Positions 7,107 through 16,514 are shown, numbered from the stretch's first letter. The stretch: 64,000 nucleotides of DNA from Empedobacter sp036647415 (GCF_036647415.1 NZ_JAVXKG010000005.1:73326-137325), one strand, 5' to 3'. Program-made: numbers and translations. The notes: generated by a model not told the origin, from the letters alone.

Positions 7107-8873
7107 ATGACAATACCACAAAGAATATTCGATTTACCTCGTTTTCAAGAAAAAAATACACCAAATATTTCTATTTTTAATTACAAAGAAAACAAGGAAT
7201 GGAAAGGAATTTCGACACAAGATTTCATAAATAGAGTAAATAATATATCCAAAGGCTTACTTGCGAGTGGAATACAACCTAATGATAAAGTTGCATTGAT
7301 TAGTGAAAATCGTCTTGAATGGAATTTATTAGATTTTGCAATTCAGCAAATTGGAGCAGTTGTCGTAGCGATTTATCCAAATATATCTGGTAATGATTAC
7401 GAATTTATCTTAAACAATGCAGAGATTAAACTTTGTTTTGTAAGTAATGATAAATTGTATCAACGTTTGTTAGCTATTAAAGATCAAATTCCAACTGTTT
7501 CCGAAGTGTATACATTTAATACTTATCCGCATACACCCAATTGGATTTCTCTAGTTTCTAAAGGAATTGATATTTCAGACGAAATTTTAGATGAACGTAT
7601 GAATAATGTAAAATCAACAGATTTAGCAACTATTATCTATACATCTGGAACCACTGGGAATCCAAAAGGAGTCATGTTAACGCATGAAAATTTATTGGCA
7701 GATGTAGATAGTTCAGAATATTCTTTTCCTGTAGTTGCTTATGATAAAGCATTGTCATTTTTACCAGCTTGTCATGCATACGAACGAGTTTTTCAGTACG
7801 TTTATATAAAAATGGGATTGCCTATTTATTATGCACAATCTATGGATACGATTGGTCAAGATATGAAAGAAGTTCAACCGCAAATTTTTTCAGCTGTACC
7901 TCGTGTTTTAGAAAAAGTGTACGAAAAAATTATGGCAACTGGTGAACAATTGACAGGAGTTAAACGAAAATTATTCTTTTGGGCAATTGCTCTTGGCGAA
8001 CAATATGATTTAGACGAAACGAAGCTTTCTACAACCTATAAATTTAAACTAAAAATAGCTCGAAAACTGATTTTTTCTAAATGGAAACAAGCTTTGGGTG
8101 GAAATATAAAAGGAGTAGCTTCTGGTAGTGCTACTTTACAAACCAAATTATTGAAATTATACTTAGCCGCAGGTATTCCTATTTACGAAGGTTATGGTTT
8201 GACAGAAGCAGGACCATGTCTTTCTGTAAATTGTATTAAACGTGGAATGAAAATCGGGACGGTTGGTATTCCATTGATTAATATTGATATAAAACTTGCT
8301 GAAGATGGAGAAATTCTTGCAAAAGGTAAAAATATTATGGTTGGATATTACAAAAATCCAGAAGCGACTGCTGAGGTTTTGAAAGATGGTTGGCTACATA
8401 CAGGTGATATTGGTGAGAGGATTGATGGAAAATTCCTGAAAATTATTGATCGAAAAAAAGAAATGTTCAAAACTTCTGGAGGAAAGTATATCGTTCCTCA
8501 ACAAATAGAAGCAAAGCTTTCAGAATCTTCATTTATAGAACAAATAATGGTTGTTGGTGAAGGACAAAAATTTCCTGCTGCGCTTATTGTTCCTAATTTT
8601 AATGCATGTCTTGATTGGGCAAAAGTGAATGATTCTTCTTTGTTAAATGTAACGAGAGAAGAATTTATTAATCACTCTAAAATAAAGCAATTAATAGCTG
8701 ATGAGGTAGATAAATTAAATTCAAATTTTGGAAATTGGGAACAGATCAAAAAGTTTATTCTTCTTCCAAATGAATTTACAATAGAAACGGGAGAATTAAC
8801 ACCAACTCTAAAAATGAAACGTAAAATTATAGCGAAGAAATACGAAAAAGAAATCAACGAGATTTATTCTTAA
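7107..8873 (+). CDS. Long-chain acyl-CoA synthetase (AMP-forming), paralog 1 of 3
   Basis: A 588-residue FAA1-type AMP-dependent synthetase that activates fatty acids to acyl-CoA through an acyl-adenylate. Motifs: P-loop YTSGTTGNPKGVM at about 178-190, the linker motif YEGYGLTEAGP, GWLHTGDIGE, the hinge DRKKEMFKTSGGKYIVPQ, and the C-terminal catalytic-lysine region LTPTLKMKRKII. Length and motif order match bacterial long-chain ligases. It is the first of three co-directional homologues of 588, 588 and 587 residues, each separated by 125-135 bases and its own terminator, so transcription may be independent. Probably cytosolic or peripheral at the inner membrane. Confidence 0.93.
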   Translation: MTIPQRIFDLPRFQEKNTPNISIFNYKENKEWKGISTQDFINRVNNISKGLLASGIQPNDKVALISENRLEWNLLDFAIQQIGAVVVAIYPNISGNDYEFILNNAEIKLCFVSNDKLYQRLLAIKDQIPTVSEVYTFNTYPHTPNWISLVSKGIDISDEILDERMNNVKSTDLATIIYTSGTTGNPKGVMLTHENLLADVDSSEYSFPVVAYDKALSFLPACHAYERVFQYVYIKMGLPIYYAQSMDTIGQDMKEVQPQIFSAVPRVLEKVYEKIMATGEQLTGVKRKLFFWAIALGEQYDLDETKLSTTYKFKLKIARKLIFSKWKQALGGNIKGVASGSATLQTKLLKLYLAAGIPIYEGYGLTEAGPCLSVNCIKRGMKIGTVGIPLINIDIKLAEDGEILAKGKNIMVGYYKNPEATAEVLKDGWLHTGDIGERIDGKFLKIIDRKKEMFKTSGGKYIVPQQIEAKLSESSFIEQIMVVGEGQKFPAALIVPNFNACLDWAKVNDSSLLNVTREEFINHSKIKQLIADEVDKLNSNFGNWEQIKKFILLPNEFTIETGELTPTLKMKRKIIAKKYEKEINEIYS

Positions 8874-8895
8874 ACTTATTCCTTTTGATGAAAAC

Positions 8896-8929
8896 AAAAA
8901 GCAAGATTATCCTAAATCTTGCTTTTTTT
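8896..8929 (+). terminator. Hairpin terminator after acyl-CoA synthetase 1
   Basis: AAAAAGCAAGATT (8896-8908) pairs perfectly with AATCTTGCTTTTT (8915-8927), 6-base loop, followed by more T. Confidence 0.85.
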
Positions 8930-8999
8930 ATAAAAATATCCTCAAAACTGAAATATTTGCATCAAATTTGCACTCTTTTTTGAGAATAATAGTTAGAAG

Positions 9000-10766
9000 A
9001 TGAATAACCCTACAAGAATATTTGATTTAGCCTATAGACAGACGGATTTATTTCCAAATTTAGAAATGTTTTCTTCTAAAGTTGATGGGAAATGGATTCC
9101 GACAAAAACGGAAGACTTTATTCTACAAACACGTAAAATATCGAAAGGTCTTTTAGCTTTAGGTGTAAAACCTGGGGATAAAGTTGGTTTGATTGCAGAA
9201 AGTCGTTACGAATGGCATGTTATAGATTTTGCAATACAGCAAATTGGTGCAGTTGTTGTAGCAATTTATCCAAATATTACAGATGCAGATTATCAATTCA
9301 TTTTTAATGATGCAGAGATTAATTTGTGCATTGTAAGTACAAAAAATTTGTATGAACGTATTACAAAACTCAATGATTCAATTTATTCATTAAATTATAT
9401 CTTTTCAATTAATGAATTTGAGGATTCTCGTAATTGGAAAGAATTAGAGAAAGTAGGTGAGTCTGTTTCAGATTCAGATTTAGATTATTTCAAAAATAAA
9501 GTTAAAGGTTCAGATTTAGCAACACTAATTTATACTTCTGGTAAAACAGGAAAACCAAAAGGTGTAATGTTGTCGCATCACAATATTGTTTCTAATTTTT
9601 TATCGGCACGTGAAGTAACTCCTTTGAAAGAATATTCGCGCGGATTAACATTTTTGCCACCTTGTCATGCCTATGAGCGAATGGTAATTTATACGTATTT
9701 GTATATTGGAATTACGGTTTATTTTGCGGAAGGTTTTGAGAAAATTGGCGAAAATATAAACGAAGTAAAACCTCATATCATGACGGCTGTTCCAAGAATT
9801 ATGGAAAAAGTTTTCGAAAAAATCATGAAAACAGGAAGCTCATTAACAGGTATTCAGAAAAAAACATTTGACTGGGCAGTTTCGGTTGCCGAAGATTATG
9901 ATCCAAATCCAAAGAAAAGAAGTTTAGTTTATAACTTGAAATTAAAAGTAGCTAAGAAATTAGTTTTAGATAAATTTTATGATGCATTAGGAGGCGAATT
10001 GGTTACAATTGCATCGGGTAGTGCATCATTACAACACCGTATTGCAAAAGTATTGTTAGCCGCAGGTATTCCGATCTATGAAGGTTATGGATTAACGGAA
10101 GCATCTCCTTTGATTGCGGTAAATTTATATAATCGTGGTCCACGTATTGGGACTGTTGGAAATGCTGTAAAAGATGTTGAAATAAAATTAGCCGACGATG
10201 GAGAAATTTTGGTAAAAGGACCAAATGTAATGTTAGGTTATTACAAAAACCAGCAAGCGACAGACGAAGTTCTTAAAAATGGATGGTTGTATACAGGCGA
10301 TATTGGCGAATGGGTAGAAGGAGATTACCTTAAAATTATTGACCGTAAGAAAGAAATGTTCAAAATTTCTGGTGGTAAATATGTTGTTCCTCAACCAATT
10401 GAAACTAAATTAGTAGAATCAGATTTTATAGAACAGGCAATGGTTGTGGGTGATTCTCAGAAATTTGCATCAGCTTTTATTGTTCCAAATTTTGCTAATC
10501 TGAAAGATTGGGCAAAACAGAATGCACCAGAAATTGTAAATCTTCCACGTGAAGAGTTTTTAGCGACAGCAGAAGTTCATAAGAAAATTAACCAAGAAGT
10601 ACGAAAGGCCAATCAGTTTTTTGGAAATTGGGAACAAATTAAAAAACCAGCTATTCTTCCTCATGAATTTACGATAGAAAGCGATGAATTAACGCCGACA
10701 CTAAAGATGAAGCGTAAAGTTATTCTGAAAAAATATCAAACTGAGTTTGAAGAAATTTATAAATAA
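9000..10766 (+). CDS. Long-chain acyl-CoA synthetase (AMP-forming), paralog 2 of 3, variant P-loop
   Basis: A 588-residue paralog of the preceding gene, with the same domain order: YEGYGLTEASP, GWLYTGDIGEW, DRKKEMFKISGGKYVVPQ and LTPTLKMKRKVI. The P-loop reads YTSGKTGKPKGVM (about 178-190): Lys182 replaces the usual Thr, and Lys185 follows. In adenylate-forming enzymes this loop binds the ATP phosphates; a Lys here keeps positive charge, so activity may be kept but altered. The hinge also has Ile instead of Thr before SGGKY, and Pro-Gln-Pro-Ile instead of PQQI. These differences set it apart from paralogs 1 and 3, which agree with each other. Likely fatty-acid activation, perhaps with another chain-length preference. 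Confidence 0.9.
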   Translation: MNNPTRIFDLAYRQTDLFPNLEMFSSKVDGKWIPTKTEDFILQTRKISKGLLALGVKPGDKVGLIAESRYEWHVIDFAIQQIGAVVVAIYPNITDADYQFIFNDAEINLCIVSTKNLYERITKLNDSIYSLNYIFSINEFEDSRNWKELEKVGESVSDSDLDYFKNKVKGSDLATLIYTSGKTGKPKGVMLSHHNIVSNFLSAREVTPLKEYSRGLTFLPPCHAYERMVIYTYLYIGITVYFAEGFEKIGENINEVKPHIMTAVPRIMEKVFEKIMKTGSSLTGIQKKTFDWAVSVAEDYDPNPKKRSLVYNLKLKVAKKLVLDKFYDALGGELVTIASGSASLQHRIAKVLLAAGIPIYEGYGLTEASPLIAVNLYNRGPRIGTVGNAVKDVEIKLADDGEILVKGPNVMLGYYKNQQATDEVLKNGWLYTGDIGEWVEGDYLKIIDRKKEMFKISGGKYVVPQPIETKLVESDFIEQAMVVGDSQKFASAFIVPNFANLKDWAKQNAPEIVNLPREEFLATAEVHKKINQEVRKANQFFGNWEQIKKPAILPHEFTIESDELTPTLKMKRKVILKKYQTEFEEIYK

Positions 10767-10767
10767 T

Positions 10768-10808
10768 AAAATCCCTTAATTTGTTTTGAATTGAGGGATT
10801 TTAATTTT
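10768..10808 (+). terminator. Hairpin terminator after acyl-CoA synthetase 2
   Basis: AAAATCCCT pairs with AGGGATTTT around an AT-rich inner stem (AATT/AATT), then TTAATTTTTA. Starts two bases after the gene's stop codon. Confidence 0.75.
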
Positions 10809-10900
10809 TACTGGCTCGATGAAATAAAATTTTGAAAAATTCAGTTTTTTAATCTATTTTCGACAAATTCTTTTCAAAATTACAAAACTATAAGTGCGCT

Positions 10901-12664
10901 ATGGAAGCAACCAGAATTTTTGATTTACCAAAACGTCAACTGGAGAAGTTTCCAAATTTACCAATGTTTGTGTCTAAGCAAAATGGTGAATGGAAATCGA
11001 TGAATACCCAAACATTTTTAGACCGTGTGAATGAAATTTCAAAAGGTTTGATTGCAATTGGAGTTCAACCAGGAGAAAAAGTAGGTTTAATCTCAGAAAA
11101 TCGTGTAGAATGGAATATGATAGATTATGCAATACAACAAGTTGGAGCTGTTGTAGTCGCTATTTATCCTAATATTTCGGACAATGATTACGAATATATT
11201 TTTAAAGACTCATCAATAAAAGTATGTTTTACAAGTAATTTAGATTTATATACTCGTCTTGATTTACTTAAAACAAAATTACCATCATTAGAACAATTGT
11301 ATTCAATCGACGAATTTGAAAATACAATTAGTTGGAATGAGATGATCAAAAAAGGACAAGAAATTGATATAATCGAAGTAGAAAATCGTTCTGCTCAAGT
11401 AAAATATGAAGATTTAGCATTCTTAATTTATACTTCTGGTACAACTGGAAATCCAAAAGGAGTAATGCTTTCGCACAAAAATATTATTGCAGATGTTATT
11501 GCTTGCGAATATTCAACACCTTTGGATGCTTATGATCGAGCATTAACGTTTTTACCTGCTTGTCATGCCTACGAACGTACAATTCAGTATTTATACGTTT
11601 ATATGGGAATCTCGATTTATTTTGCAGAATCAATGGAAAAAATTGGAGATAATCTAAAAGAGATAAAACCACACATGATTACCGCTGTGCCTCGTGTTAT
11701 AGAAAAAGTATATGAGAAAATTATGGCAACAGGAAATCAATTAACAGGATTTAAGCATAAAATTTTTAATTGGGCAGTAGAAGTTGGTGATCAATTTATT
11801 TTAGAGGAAGATCAACGTTCACTTTTATATGATATAAAATTAAGTATTGCCAGAAAGCTAGTTTTACGTAAATGGTATGACGGTTTAGGAGGCGAATTAA
11901 AAGCAATTGTAACGGGAAGTGCAGCGATTCAGCAACGAATTGTACGTGTTTTTTTAGCAGCCGAAATCCCAATTTATGAAGGTTATGGATTAACAGAAGC
12001 ATCGCCAGTTATTTCGGTTAATTGTTATAGAAGAGGTGTTAAGATAGGAACAGTTGGTCCACCATTGAAAGGTGTTGAAGTAAAATTAGCCGAAGATGGA
12101 GAAGTTTTGGTAAAAGGAGATACTGTAATGATGGGTTATCATAATTTACCAGAAAAAACTGCAGAAGAAATAAAAGATGGTTGGCTACATACAGGTGATA
12201 TAGGCGAATGGGTAGATGATAAATTTCTGAAGATTGTAGATCGTAAAAAAGAAATGTTCAAAACATCTGGAGGAAAATATATTGTTCCACAACAAATTGA
12301 AATGAAAATGGTAGAATCTCCATTTATAGAACAATTGATGGTTGTTGGAGAAGGAGAAAAGTTTCCTGCAGCATTTGTTGTTCCAAGTTATCCAAATCTA
12401 AAAAAATGGGCAAAAAATAATGCTCCCGAAATAGATAATTTATCACATGATGAATTTCAACTAAGTAATGTTGTCATGAAAAAACTGGAAGCTGAAATAA
12501 CGAAACTAAATGTAAACTTTGGGCATTGGGAGCAAATCAAGAAAATTGCAATTATTCCTAATGAAATGACTGTAGAAGGAGGAGAGTTAACACCAACACT
12601 AAAGTTTAAGCGTAAAATTATACTTCAAAAATACAATAATAAATACAAGGAAATTTTTGAATAA
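10901..12664 (+). CDS. Long-chain acyl-CoA synthetase (AMP-forming), paralog 3 of 3
   Basis: A 587-residue homologue of the two genes upstream. It has the canonical P-loop LIYTSGTTGNPKGVM, the YEGYGLTEASP core, GWLHTGDIGEWV, the hinge DRKKEMFKTSGGKYIVPQ and the C-terminal LTPTLKFKRKII with the catalytic lysine. It is closest to paralog 1 at the active-site motifs. Three such genes in a row indicate serial duplication, with divergence mainly in the first 170 residues and in the fatty-acid-binding middle part. Function: AMP-forming activation of fatty acids for beta-oxidation or lipid recycling. Confidence 0.92.
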   Translation: MEATRIFDLPKRQLEKFPNLPMFVSKQNGEWKSMNTQTFLDRVNEISKGLIAIGVQPGEKVGLISENRVEWNMIDYAIQQVGAVVVAIYPNISDNDYEYIFKDSSIKVCFTSNLDLYTRLDLLKTKLPSLEQLYSIDEFENTISWNEMIKKGQEIDIIEVENRSAQVKYEDLAFLIYTSGTTGNPKGVMLSHKNIIADVIACEYSTPLDAYDRALTFLPACHAYERTIQYLYVYMGISIYFAESMEKIGDNLKEIKPHMITAVPRVIEKVYEKIMATGNQLTGFKHKIFNWAVEVGDQFILEEDQRSLLYDIKLSIARKLVLRKWYDGLGGELKAIVTGSAAIQQRIVRVFLAAEIPIYEGYGLTEASPVISVNCYRRGVKIGTVGPPLKGVEVKLAEDGEVLVKGDTVMMGYHNLPEKTAEEIKDGWLHTGDIGEWVDDKFLKIVDRKKEMFKTSGGKYIVPQQIEMKMVESPFIEQLMVVGEGEKFPAAFVVPSYPNLKKWAKNNAPEIDNLSHDEFQLSNVVMKKLEAEITKLNVNFGHWEQIKKIAIIPNEMTVEGGELTPTLKFKRKIILQKYNNKYKEIFE

Positions 12665-12676
12665 AATTTTCAATCA

Positions 12677-12714
12677 AAACACCAAGAGCTTTCATCCGAA
12701 AGCTTTTGGTGTTT
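12677..12714 (+). terminator. Hairpin after acyl-CoA synthetase 3
   Basis: AAACACCAA (12677-12685) pairs with TTGGTGTTT (12706-12714), and AGCTTTC (12687-12693) with GAAAGCT (12698-12704) around a 4-base loop. A strong stem, but only three T residues follow, so termination is likely rather than certain. Confidence 0.65.
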
Positions 12715-12742
12715 AATAACCTTATCTTAACTTGTAAAGTAT

Positions 12743-12750
12743 TAATTTTG
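12743..12750 (+). promoter_or_regulatory. Bacteroidota -7 promoter box (TAATTTTG)
   Basis: Exact match to TAnnTTTG, 14 bases before the TTG start of the STM3941-like gene. This predicts an extremely short 5' leader. No TTTG is seen at the -33 distance. Confidence 0.5.
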
Positions 12751-12764
12751 CAAAAAATATACAA

Positions 12765-13298
12765 TTGAATTCAGTCGAAATTTATGCCAAACAACGAAGT
12801 AATTGGGGACTTCTAATAGGAAGTCTAATTTTTTTGTTTTGTTCTATTTATTTATTTCTTAATATTAATCAAGTAAATTCGCCAGCTACAGCAAAACTAA
12901 TTAGTATTGTTATGTTTGTACCGAGTTTAATTTTAGTTGTTTTTGCAATAAAGAAATTGCTTAAAAAACAATTAATTGTTTTGATTGACAAAAAAGGAAT
13001 TGTATTTCATCCATCTCAAAAATTAAATTACATAGTTTGGGGAAATATAGCCGAAATAGAAGAGTTAAAATTGCCTCGTCAACGTATTATTAATATTAAA
13101 GTTATAGATAGCGAAAAATATATTAATGCCGAAAATCAAAAATTTTTACAAACTCGTATGAAATTCTGGAATCAAATGTATGGCGCTGTAGTTTCCTTTG
13201 ATGCCAATACGTTAGATAAAAACCATTTCGAAATTATGTATATTTTTGATGAATTTATGGATGATTATAAAACTTCTCTTCAAACAAAAACGAATTAA
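12765..13298 (+). CDS. STM3941-family membrane protein
   Basis: A 177-residue protein with two transmembrane helices (about 14-33 and 41-63), then a soluble domain. The pattern VEIYAKQRSNWGLLIGSLIF, IDKKGIVFHP, IVWGNIAEIEEL, KVIDSEKYINAENQ matches the STM3941 family, a small Pfam-poor group of unknown role. The start is TTG at 12765: no in-frame ATG occurs before the second membrane helix, and a TAATTTTG promoter box lies 14 bases upstream. The helicase gene follows after 27 bases with its own apparent promoter. Function unknown; possibly a membrane-anchored PH-like domain. Confidence 0.7.
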   Translation: MNSVEIYAKQRSNWGLLIGSLIFLFCSIYLFLNINQVNSPATAKLISIVMFVPSLILVVFAIKKLLKKQLIVLIDKKGIVFHPSQKLNYIVWGNIAEIEELKLPRQRIINIKVIDSEKYINAENQKFLQTRMKFWNQMYGAVVSFDANTLDKNHFEIMYIFDEFMDDYKTSLQTKTN

Positions 13299-13313
13299 TT
13301 CGTAATAAACACC

Positions 13314-13321
13314 TAATTTTG
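13314..13321 (+). promoter_or_regulatory. Bacteroidota -7 promoter box (TAATTTTG) abutting the helicase start
   Basis: Exact TAnnTTTG match only four bases before the ATG at 13326. If used, the mRNA would start at or beside the start codon (leaderless). Confidence 0.45.
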
Positions 13322-13325
13322 CACC

Positions 13326-14633
13326 ATGCAAATCGATTTACTTTATAAAAACTTGGGCATCAAAGATATGAATGCAATGCAACGTTCAGCATTCAAAATG
13401 TCCGAAAATCAACGAGATTTAATCTTATTATCGCCAACAGGTTCAGGAAAAACATTGGCTTTTTTACTTCCGACTGTCAGAGATTTAAAACCAGATGTAA
13501 AAGGTGTACAATACCTTATTTTGGTTCCTGCACGCGAATTAGCTTTACAGATTGAATCAGTTTTCAAATCAATGAAAACAGAATATAAAGTAACGTGCTG
13601 CTACGGAGGTCATAATACAAAAGTGGAACAAAATACGTTGCTAGAAGCGCCTGCTGTTTTGATAGGTACACCAGGAAGAATTGCGTACCATTTACGTAAC
13701 GAAAATTTTGATCCTTCGACTGTTCAAACACTTATTTTAGATGAGTTTGATAAAGCGTTAGAGTTAGGTTTTCAAGAAGATATGAGTTTTATTGTGAACC
13801 AATTATCAGGTTTACAACAACGTATGTTAACTTCTGCAACAGAAATGGAAAATATACCAGAATTCGTTGGTTTACAAGATGAAAAAACAGTAAGTTATCT
13901 TAAAAATATCGAAGTTAAACCAGATTTACACATGAAATTGGTTAATACAATTTCTGAGGATAAATTAGATACTTTGTTTAATTTGATTTGTAAAATAGGT
14001 AACAAACGTATGTTGATTTTTTGTAATCATCGAGATGCAGTAGACCGTATTAGTAATTTATTACAAGAAAAAGGAATTGCACGTGAAAGTTTTCATGGTG
14101 GAATGGAACAAGATGAGCGCGAGCGTGCTTTATTGAAATTCCGTAACGATTCTGTTCGTGTTTTAATTACAACAGATTTGGCTGCACGTGGTTTGGATAT
14201 TCCAGAAGTTGATTCGATTATTCATTATCAATTACCTCCAAAAGAAGCTGCTTTTATTCACAGAAATGGTCGTACAGCTCGTATGAATGCGAAAGGATTT
14301 GTTTATCTAATCATTAGTAATGAAGAACATTTTCCGTTTGTAAATGAGAATTTACCTGTAGAAAATTTAGGTGGAACTTACAAAATACCAGAACGTACTC
14401 CTTATCAAACAATTTATATTTCGGCTGGTAAAAAAGACAAAGTAAATAAAGTAGATATTGTTGGATTTTTGTTCAAAAAAGGAGGTTTAGAGAAAAATGA
14501 TGTCGGAATTATAGAAGTGAAAGATACAACGTCTTATGTTGCAATTAATCGTCAAAAAGTTCCTGATTTATTGAAAAAACTAAACGGTGAAAAAGTAAAG
14601 AATAAGAAAGTTAAAATGCAAATTGCATACTAA
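13326..14633 (+). CDS. DEAD-box ATP-dependent RNA helicase with DbpA-type RNA-binding domain
   Basis: A 435-residue SF2 helicase. Motifs: Q-motif region MNAMQRSAF (15-23), motif I SPTGSGKT (about 37-44), ARELALQ, GTPGRIAYHL, motif II DEFD in place of the usual DEAD, motif III SATEM, RGLDIPEVD and motif VI HRNGRTAR. The last 80 residues (TIYISAGKKDKVNKVDIVGF ... DLLKKLNGEKVKNKKVKMQI) form the DbpA RNA-binding domain, which in E. coli DbpA recognises hairpin 92 of 23S rRNA. This suggests a role in large-subunit ribosome assembly. The start is supported by the intact Q-motif region. Confidence 0.92.
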   Translation: MQIDLLYKNLGIKDMNAMQRSAFKMSENQRDLILLSPTGSGKTLAFLLPTVRDLKPDVKGVQYLILVPARELALQIESVFKSMKTEYKVTCCYGGHNTKVEQNTLLEAPAVLIGTPGRIAYHLRNENFDPSTVQTLILDEFDKALELGFQEDMSFIVNQLSGLQQRMLTSATEMENIPEFVGLQDEKTVSYLKNIEVKPDLHMKLVNTISEDKLDTLFNLICKIGNKRMLIFCNHRDAVDRISNLLQEKGIARESFHGGMEQDERERALLKFRNDSVRVLITTDLAARGLDIPEVDSIIHYQLPPKEAAFIHRNGRTARMNAKGFVYLIISNEEHFPFVNENLPVENLGGTYKIPERTPYQTIYISAGKKDKVNKVDIVGFLFKKGGLEKNDVGIIEVKDTTSYVAINRQKVPDLLKKLNGEKVKNKKVKMQIAY

Positions 14634-14692
14634 ATAGAGTAGGATTTTATAATATACTTTATAATCCTTTATATAAAAAAGTAAGAAATTAT

Positions 14693-14735
14693 AACCCATG
14701 AAGTTTTACATATTGTACTACTTTATGGGTTTTTA
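14693..14735 (+). terminator. Hairpin terminator after the helicase
   Basis: AACCCAT (14693-14699) pairs with ATGGGTT (14725-14731), and AAGT (14701-14704) with ACTT (14720-14723), followed by TTTTATTTT. Confidence 0.6.
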
Positions 14736-14784
14736 TTTTACAATTAATTAAATTTATAATTAATTGAAATTTAGTGTTTTAAAT

Positions 14785-14970
14785 CTATCTTCTTAAATCT
14801 TTAATTCTAGATTTATTTCTAGAATCAATTAATGATGCAACAGCCCAAATTGCTGCAGGAATCCATCCGATAATTGTGATTTGAAGTACAAAACATAAAA
14901 TTGCAGTTAGTATTTTTCCTCTTATAAGAAATGAAATCGAAGGGAATAGTATGGCTAGTAAGATCATCAT
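14785..14970 (-). CDS. YqaE/Pmp3-family membrane peptide
   Basis: A 61-residue, two-helix membrane protein. ILLAILFPSISFLIRGKILT and LCFVLQITIIGWIPAAIWAV are the two hydrophobic segments, joined by a short charged loop. Then comes a basic tail SLIDSRNKSRIKDLRR. This is the Pmp3/YqaE (UPF0057) pattern, linked in other organisms to membrane potential and stress tolerance. It starts one base after the stop of the SDR gene upstream on the minus strand, so it is probably the last gene of the FAH-flavin reductase-SDR unit. Confidence 0.85.
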   Translation of the reverse strand: MMILLAILFPSISFLIRGKILTAILCFVLQITIIGWIPAAIWAVASLIDSRNKSRIKDLRR

Positions 14971-14971
14971 T

Positions 14972-15634
14972 TTATTTTTTTAAGTTTTGCATTATTTCAT
15001 CATATTGATAAACGGAAACTGAATTTATTTGATCTTTAGAATCAATAGTTATCATTGCTTTTGCTAAATTTTCTACTTTCATTGCTTTGTATTTACTTAA
15101 ACTTCCCATTAGAAATAAATCAATAATTGGAAAAATTTTAGTACCTACTTTTTCTCCAAAACGATAATTTTTTCTTTCTCCAGTCAATAATGAAGGTTGA
15201 TAGATATGCAATGATGGAATGTTCGAATTTTTTAACAAATATTCTGCTTCGCCTTTTATATTTAGGTAAAAATTAGACGCATTTTTATTTGCGCCAATAG
15301 CAGAAATATAATGAAAGTTTTGCATGCCCTTGGTTTTTCCAATTTCAGCATAAAGTATTGGAATTTCTATCTCAATTTTACGATATGCAATCATATCTGG
15401 TGTTTGTTTTCGAGTAGTTCCTAAACATGAAAATATAGTGTCAATGTGATTTATTTGACTGAAATCGGGTACTGAATTAAAATCTGTAGTAATTTCTAAT
15501 AACTTAGCGTGTTGAATTGGTTGAGGTTTACGTACAAGTGTAATAACTCTAGTATAGGAAGAATCATGCAATAATTCTTTTAAAATTACAGAACCAACCA
15601 AACCTGTGCTACCCAGAATTAATGCAGTTTTCAT
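14972..15634 (-). CDS. NAD(P)-binding oxidoreductase (atypical SDR, HTATIP2/YbjT-like)
   Basis: A 220-residue Rossmann protein beginning TALILGSTGLVGSVILKELL, the G-x-x-G-x-x-G nucleotide-binding loop of atypical short-chain dehydrogenases. FSCLGTTRKQ and FHYISAIGANKNASNFYLN (Ser/Tyr-type motifs) follow, then YLNIKGEAE and SLHIYQPSLLTGERK. This is the HTATIP2/CC3-like group, often annotated NAD(P)H-binding protein. Substrate unknown. The stop precedes YqaE by one base; the gene begins one base after the flavin reductase stop. Tight packing implies one transcript with the FAH-family gene. Confidence 0.83.
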   Translation of the reverse strand: MKTALILGSTGLVGSVILKELLHDSSYTRVITLVRKPQPIQHAKLLEITTDFNSVPDFSQINHIDTIFSCLGTTRKQTPDMIAYRKIEIEIPILYAEIGKTKGMQNFHYISAIGANKNASNFYLNIKGEAEYLLKNSNIPSLHIYQPSLLTGERKNYRFGEKVGTKIFPIIDLFLMGSLSKYKAMKVENLAKAMITIDSKDQINSVSVYQYDEIMQNLKK

Positions 15635-15635
15635 T

Positions 15636-16514
15636 TTAAATATTCATTAACAACCAATACCAAGCACCATTTACATCACCTTGATCTAATAATTTACTCG
15701 CAACTTGATGACGTACTTCGGCTGATTTGAATTTCTGAATATCTAAACGATCTTTTAGTTGAGATTTAAAATTTTCAATCATTTCTTCAGTTGGTAAATT
15801 TTCAACATTTCCCAATTGTCCTAAATGATTTCCTGTTAAATAATTTGAATTTTTTATATCATCAGGTAATTGATCTATTCCTAAACCAACTGTACGAGTA
15901 GGTTTTTCGACTTCAAAAATAGATTCAGGAATTACGCGACAATAAAAATCACCACCCATACGTGCAACTAAATCCAAATCGTAAGGTGAAACGTTGTTTT
16001 CTTCGTCTAATAAATCTTCGTGAATATGTAATTTTACAACTTCTGCAATTACTAAATTAGCTGCACCAGGTTGATCTGTAATCGAAATTACTTCGCGTAT
16101 TTTACATTCTAGTTGTATTGGAGATTCTGCAACACGAGGAGGTTTTACAATCTCCGAAGCCAATTCTGTAAAGCCAGCTTTTACAAATTCATTTACACCT
16201 TTTGGATATTCTACACTTGCTAATGACTGTTGTTGTACAATAGAATAATTGACAATATTAATAACACATTCCGGATGTTCCCAAATATTTTCTAACGTAT
16301 GTTTTGTAGAACCGTCTCGCATTTTTCGTAATGGAGAAAATACACAAATAGGAGGATTTTGTCCCATTAAATTAAAGAAAGAAAATGGACTTAAATTTAC
16401 ATTTCCATCTTTATCTATAGTACTTGCAAAGCAAATAGGGCGTGGAGAAATAGCGTGTTTTAGTAAATCGTCAAAAGTTTTAGTATTTGGCTCGAATGAT
16501 TTTGTAATTTGCAT
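15636..16514 (-). CDS. Flavin reductase family protein (FMN-binding split barrel)
   Basis: A 292-residue protein from the ATG at 16514. A longer frame begins at 16610, but its first 32 residues overlap the preceding FAH gene and look non-native, whereas the MQITKSFEPN start sits 11 bases after that gene's stop. The flavin-reductase-like domain is evident in AISPRPICFASTIDKDGNVN, LSPFSFFNLMGQNPPICVF and TLENIWEHPECVINIV. Such proteins bind FMN and may supply reduced flavin to a monooxygenase. The extra C-terminal 90 residues are typical of the Bacteroidota form. Together with the FAH-family gene this pairing recurs beside tyrosine degradation genes, so a role in aromatic catabolism is possible. 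Confidence 0.83.
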   Translation of the reverse strand: MQITKSFEPNTKTFDDLLKHAISPRPICFASTIDKDGNVNLSPFSFFNLMGQNPPICVFSPLRKMRDGSTKHTLENIWEHPECVINIVNYSIVQQQSLASVEYPKGVNEFVKAGFTELASEIVKPPRVAESPIQLECKIREVISITDQPGAANLVIAEVVKLHIHEDLLDEENNVSPYDLDLVARMGGDFYCRVIPESIFEVEKPTRTVGLGIDQLPDDIKNSNYLTGNHLGQLGNVENLPTEEMIENFKSQLKDRLDIQKFKSAEVRHQVASKLLDQGDVNGAWYWLLMNI

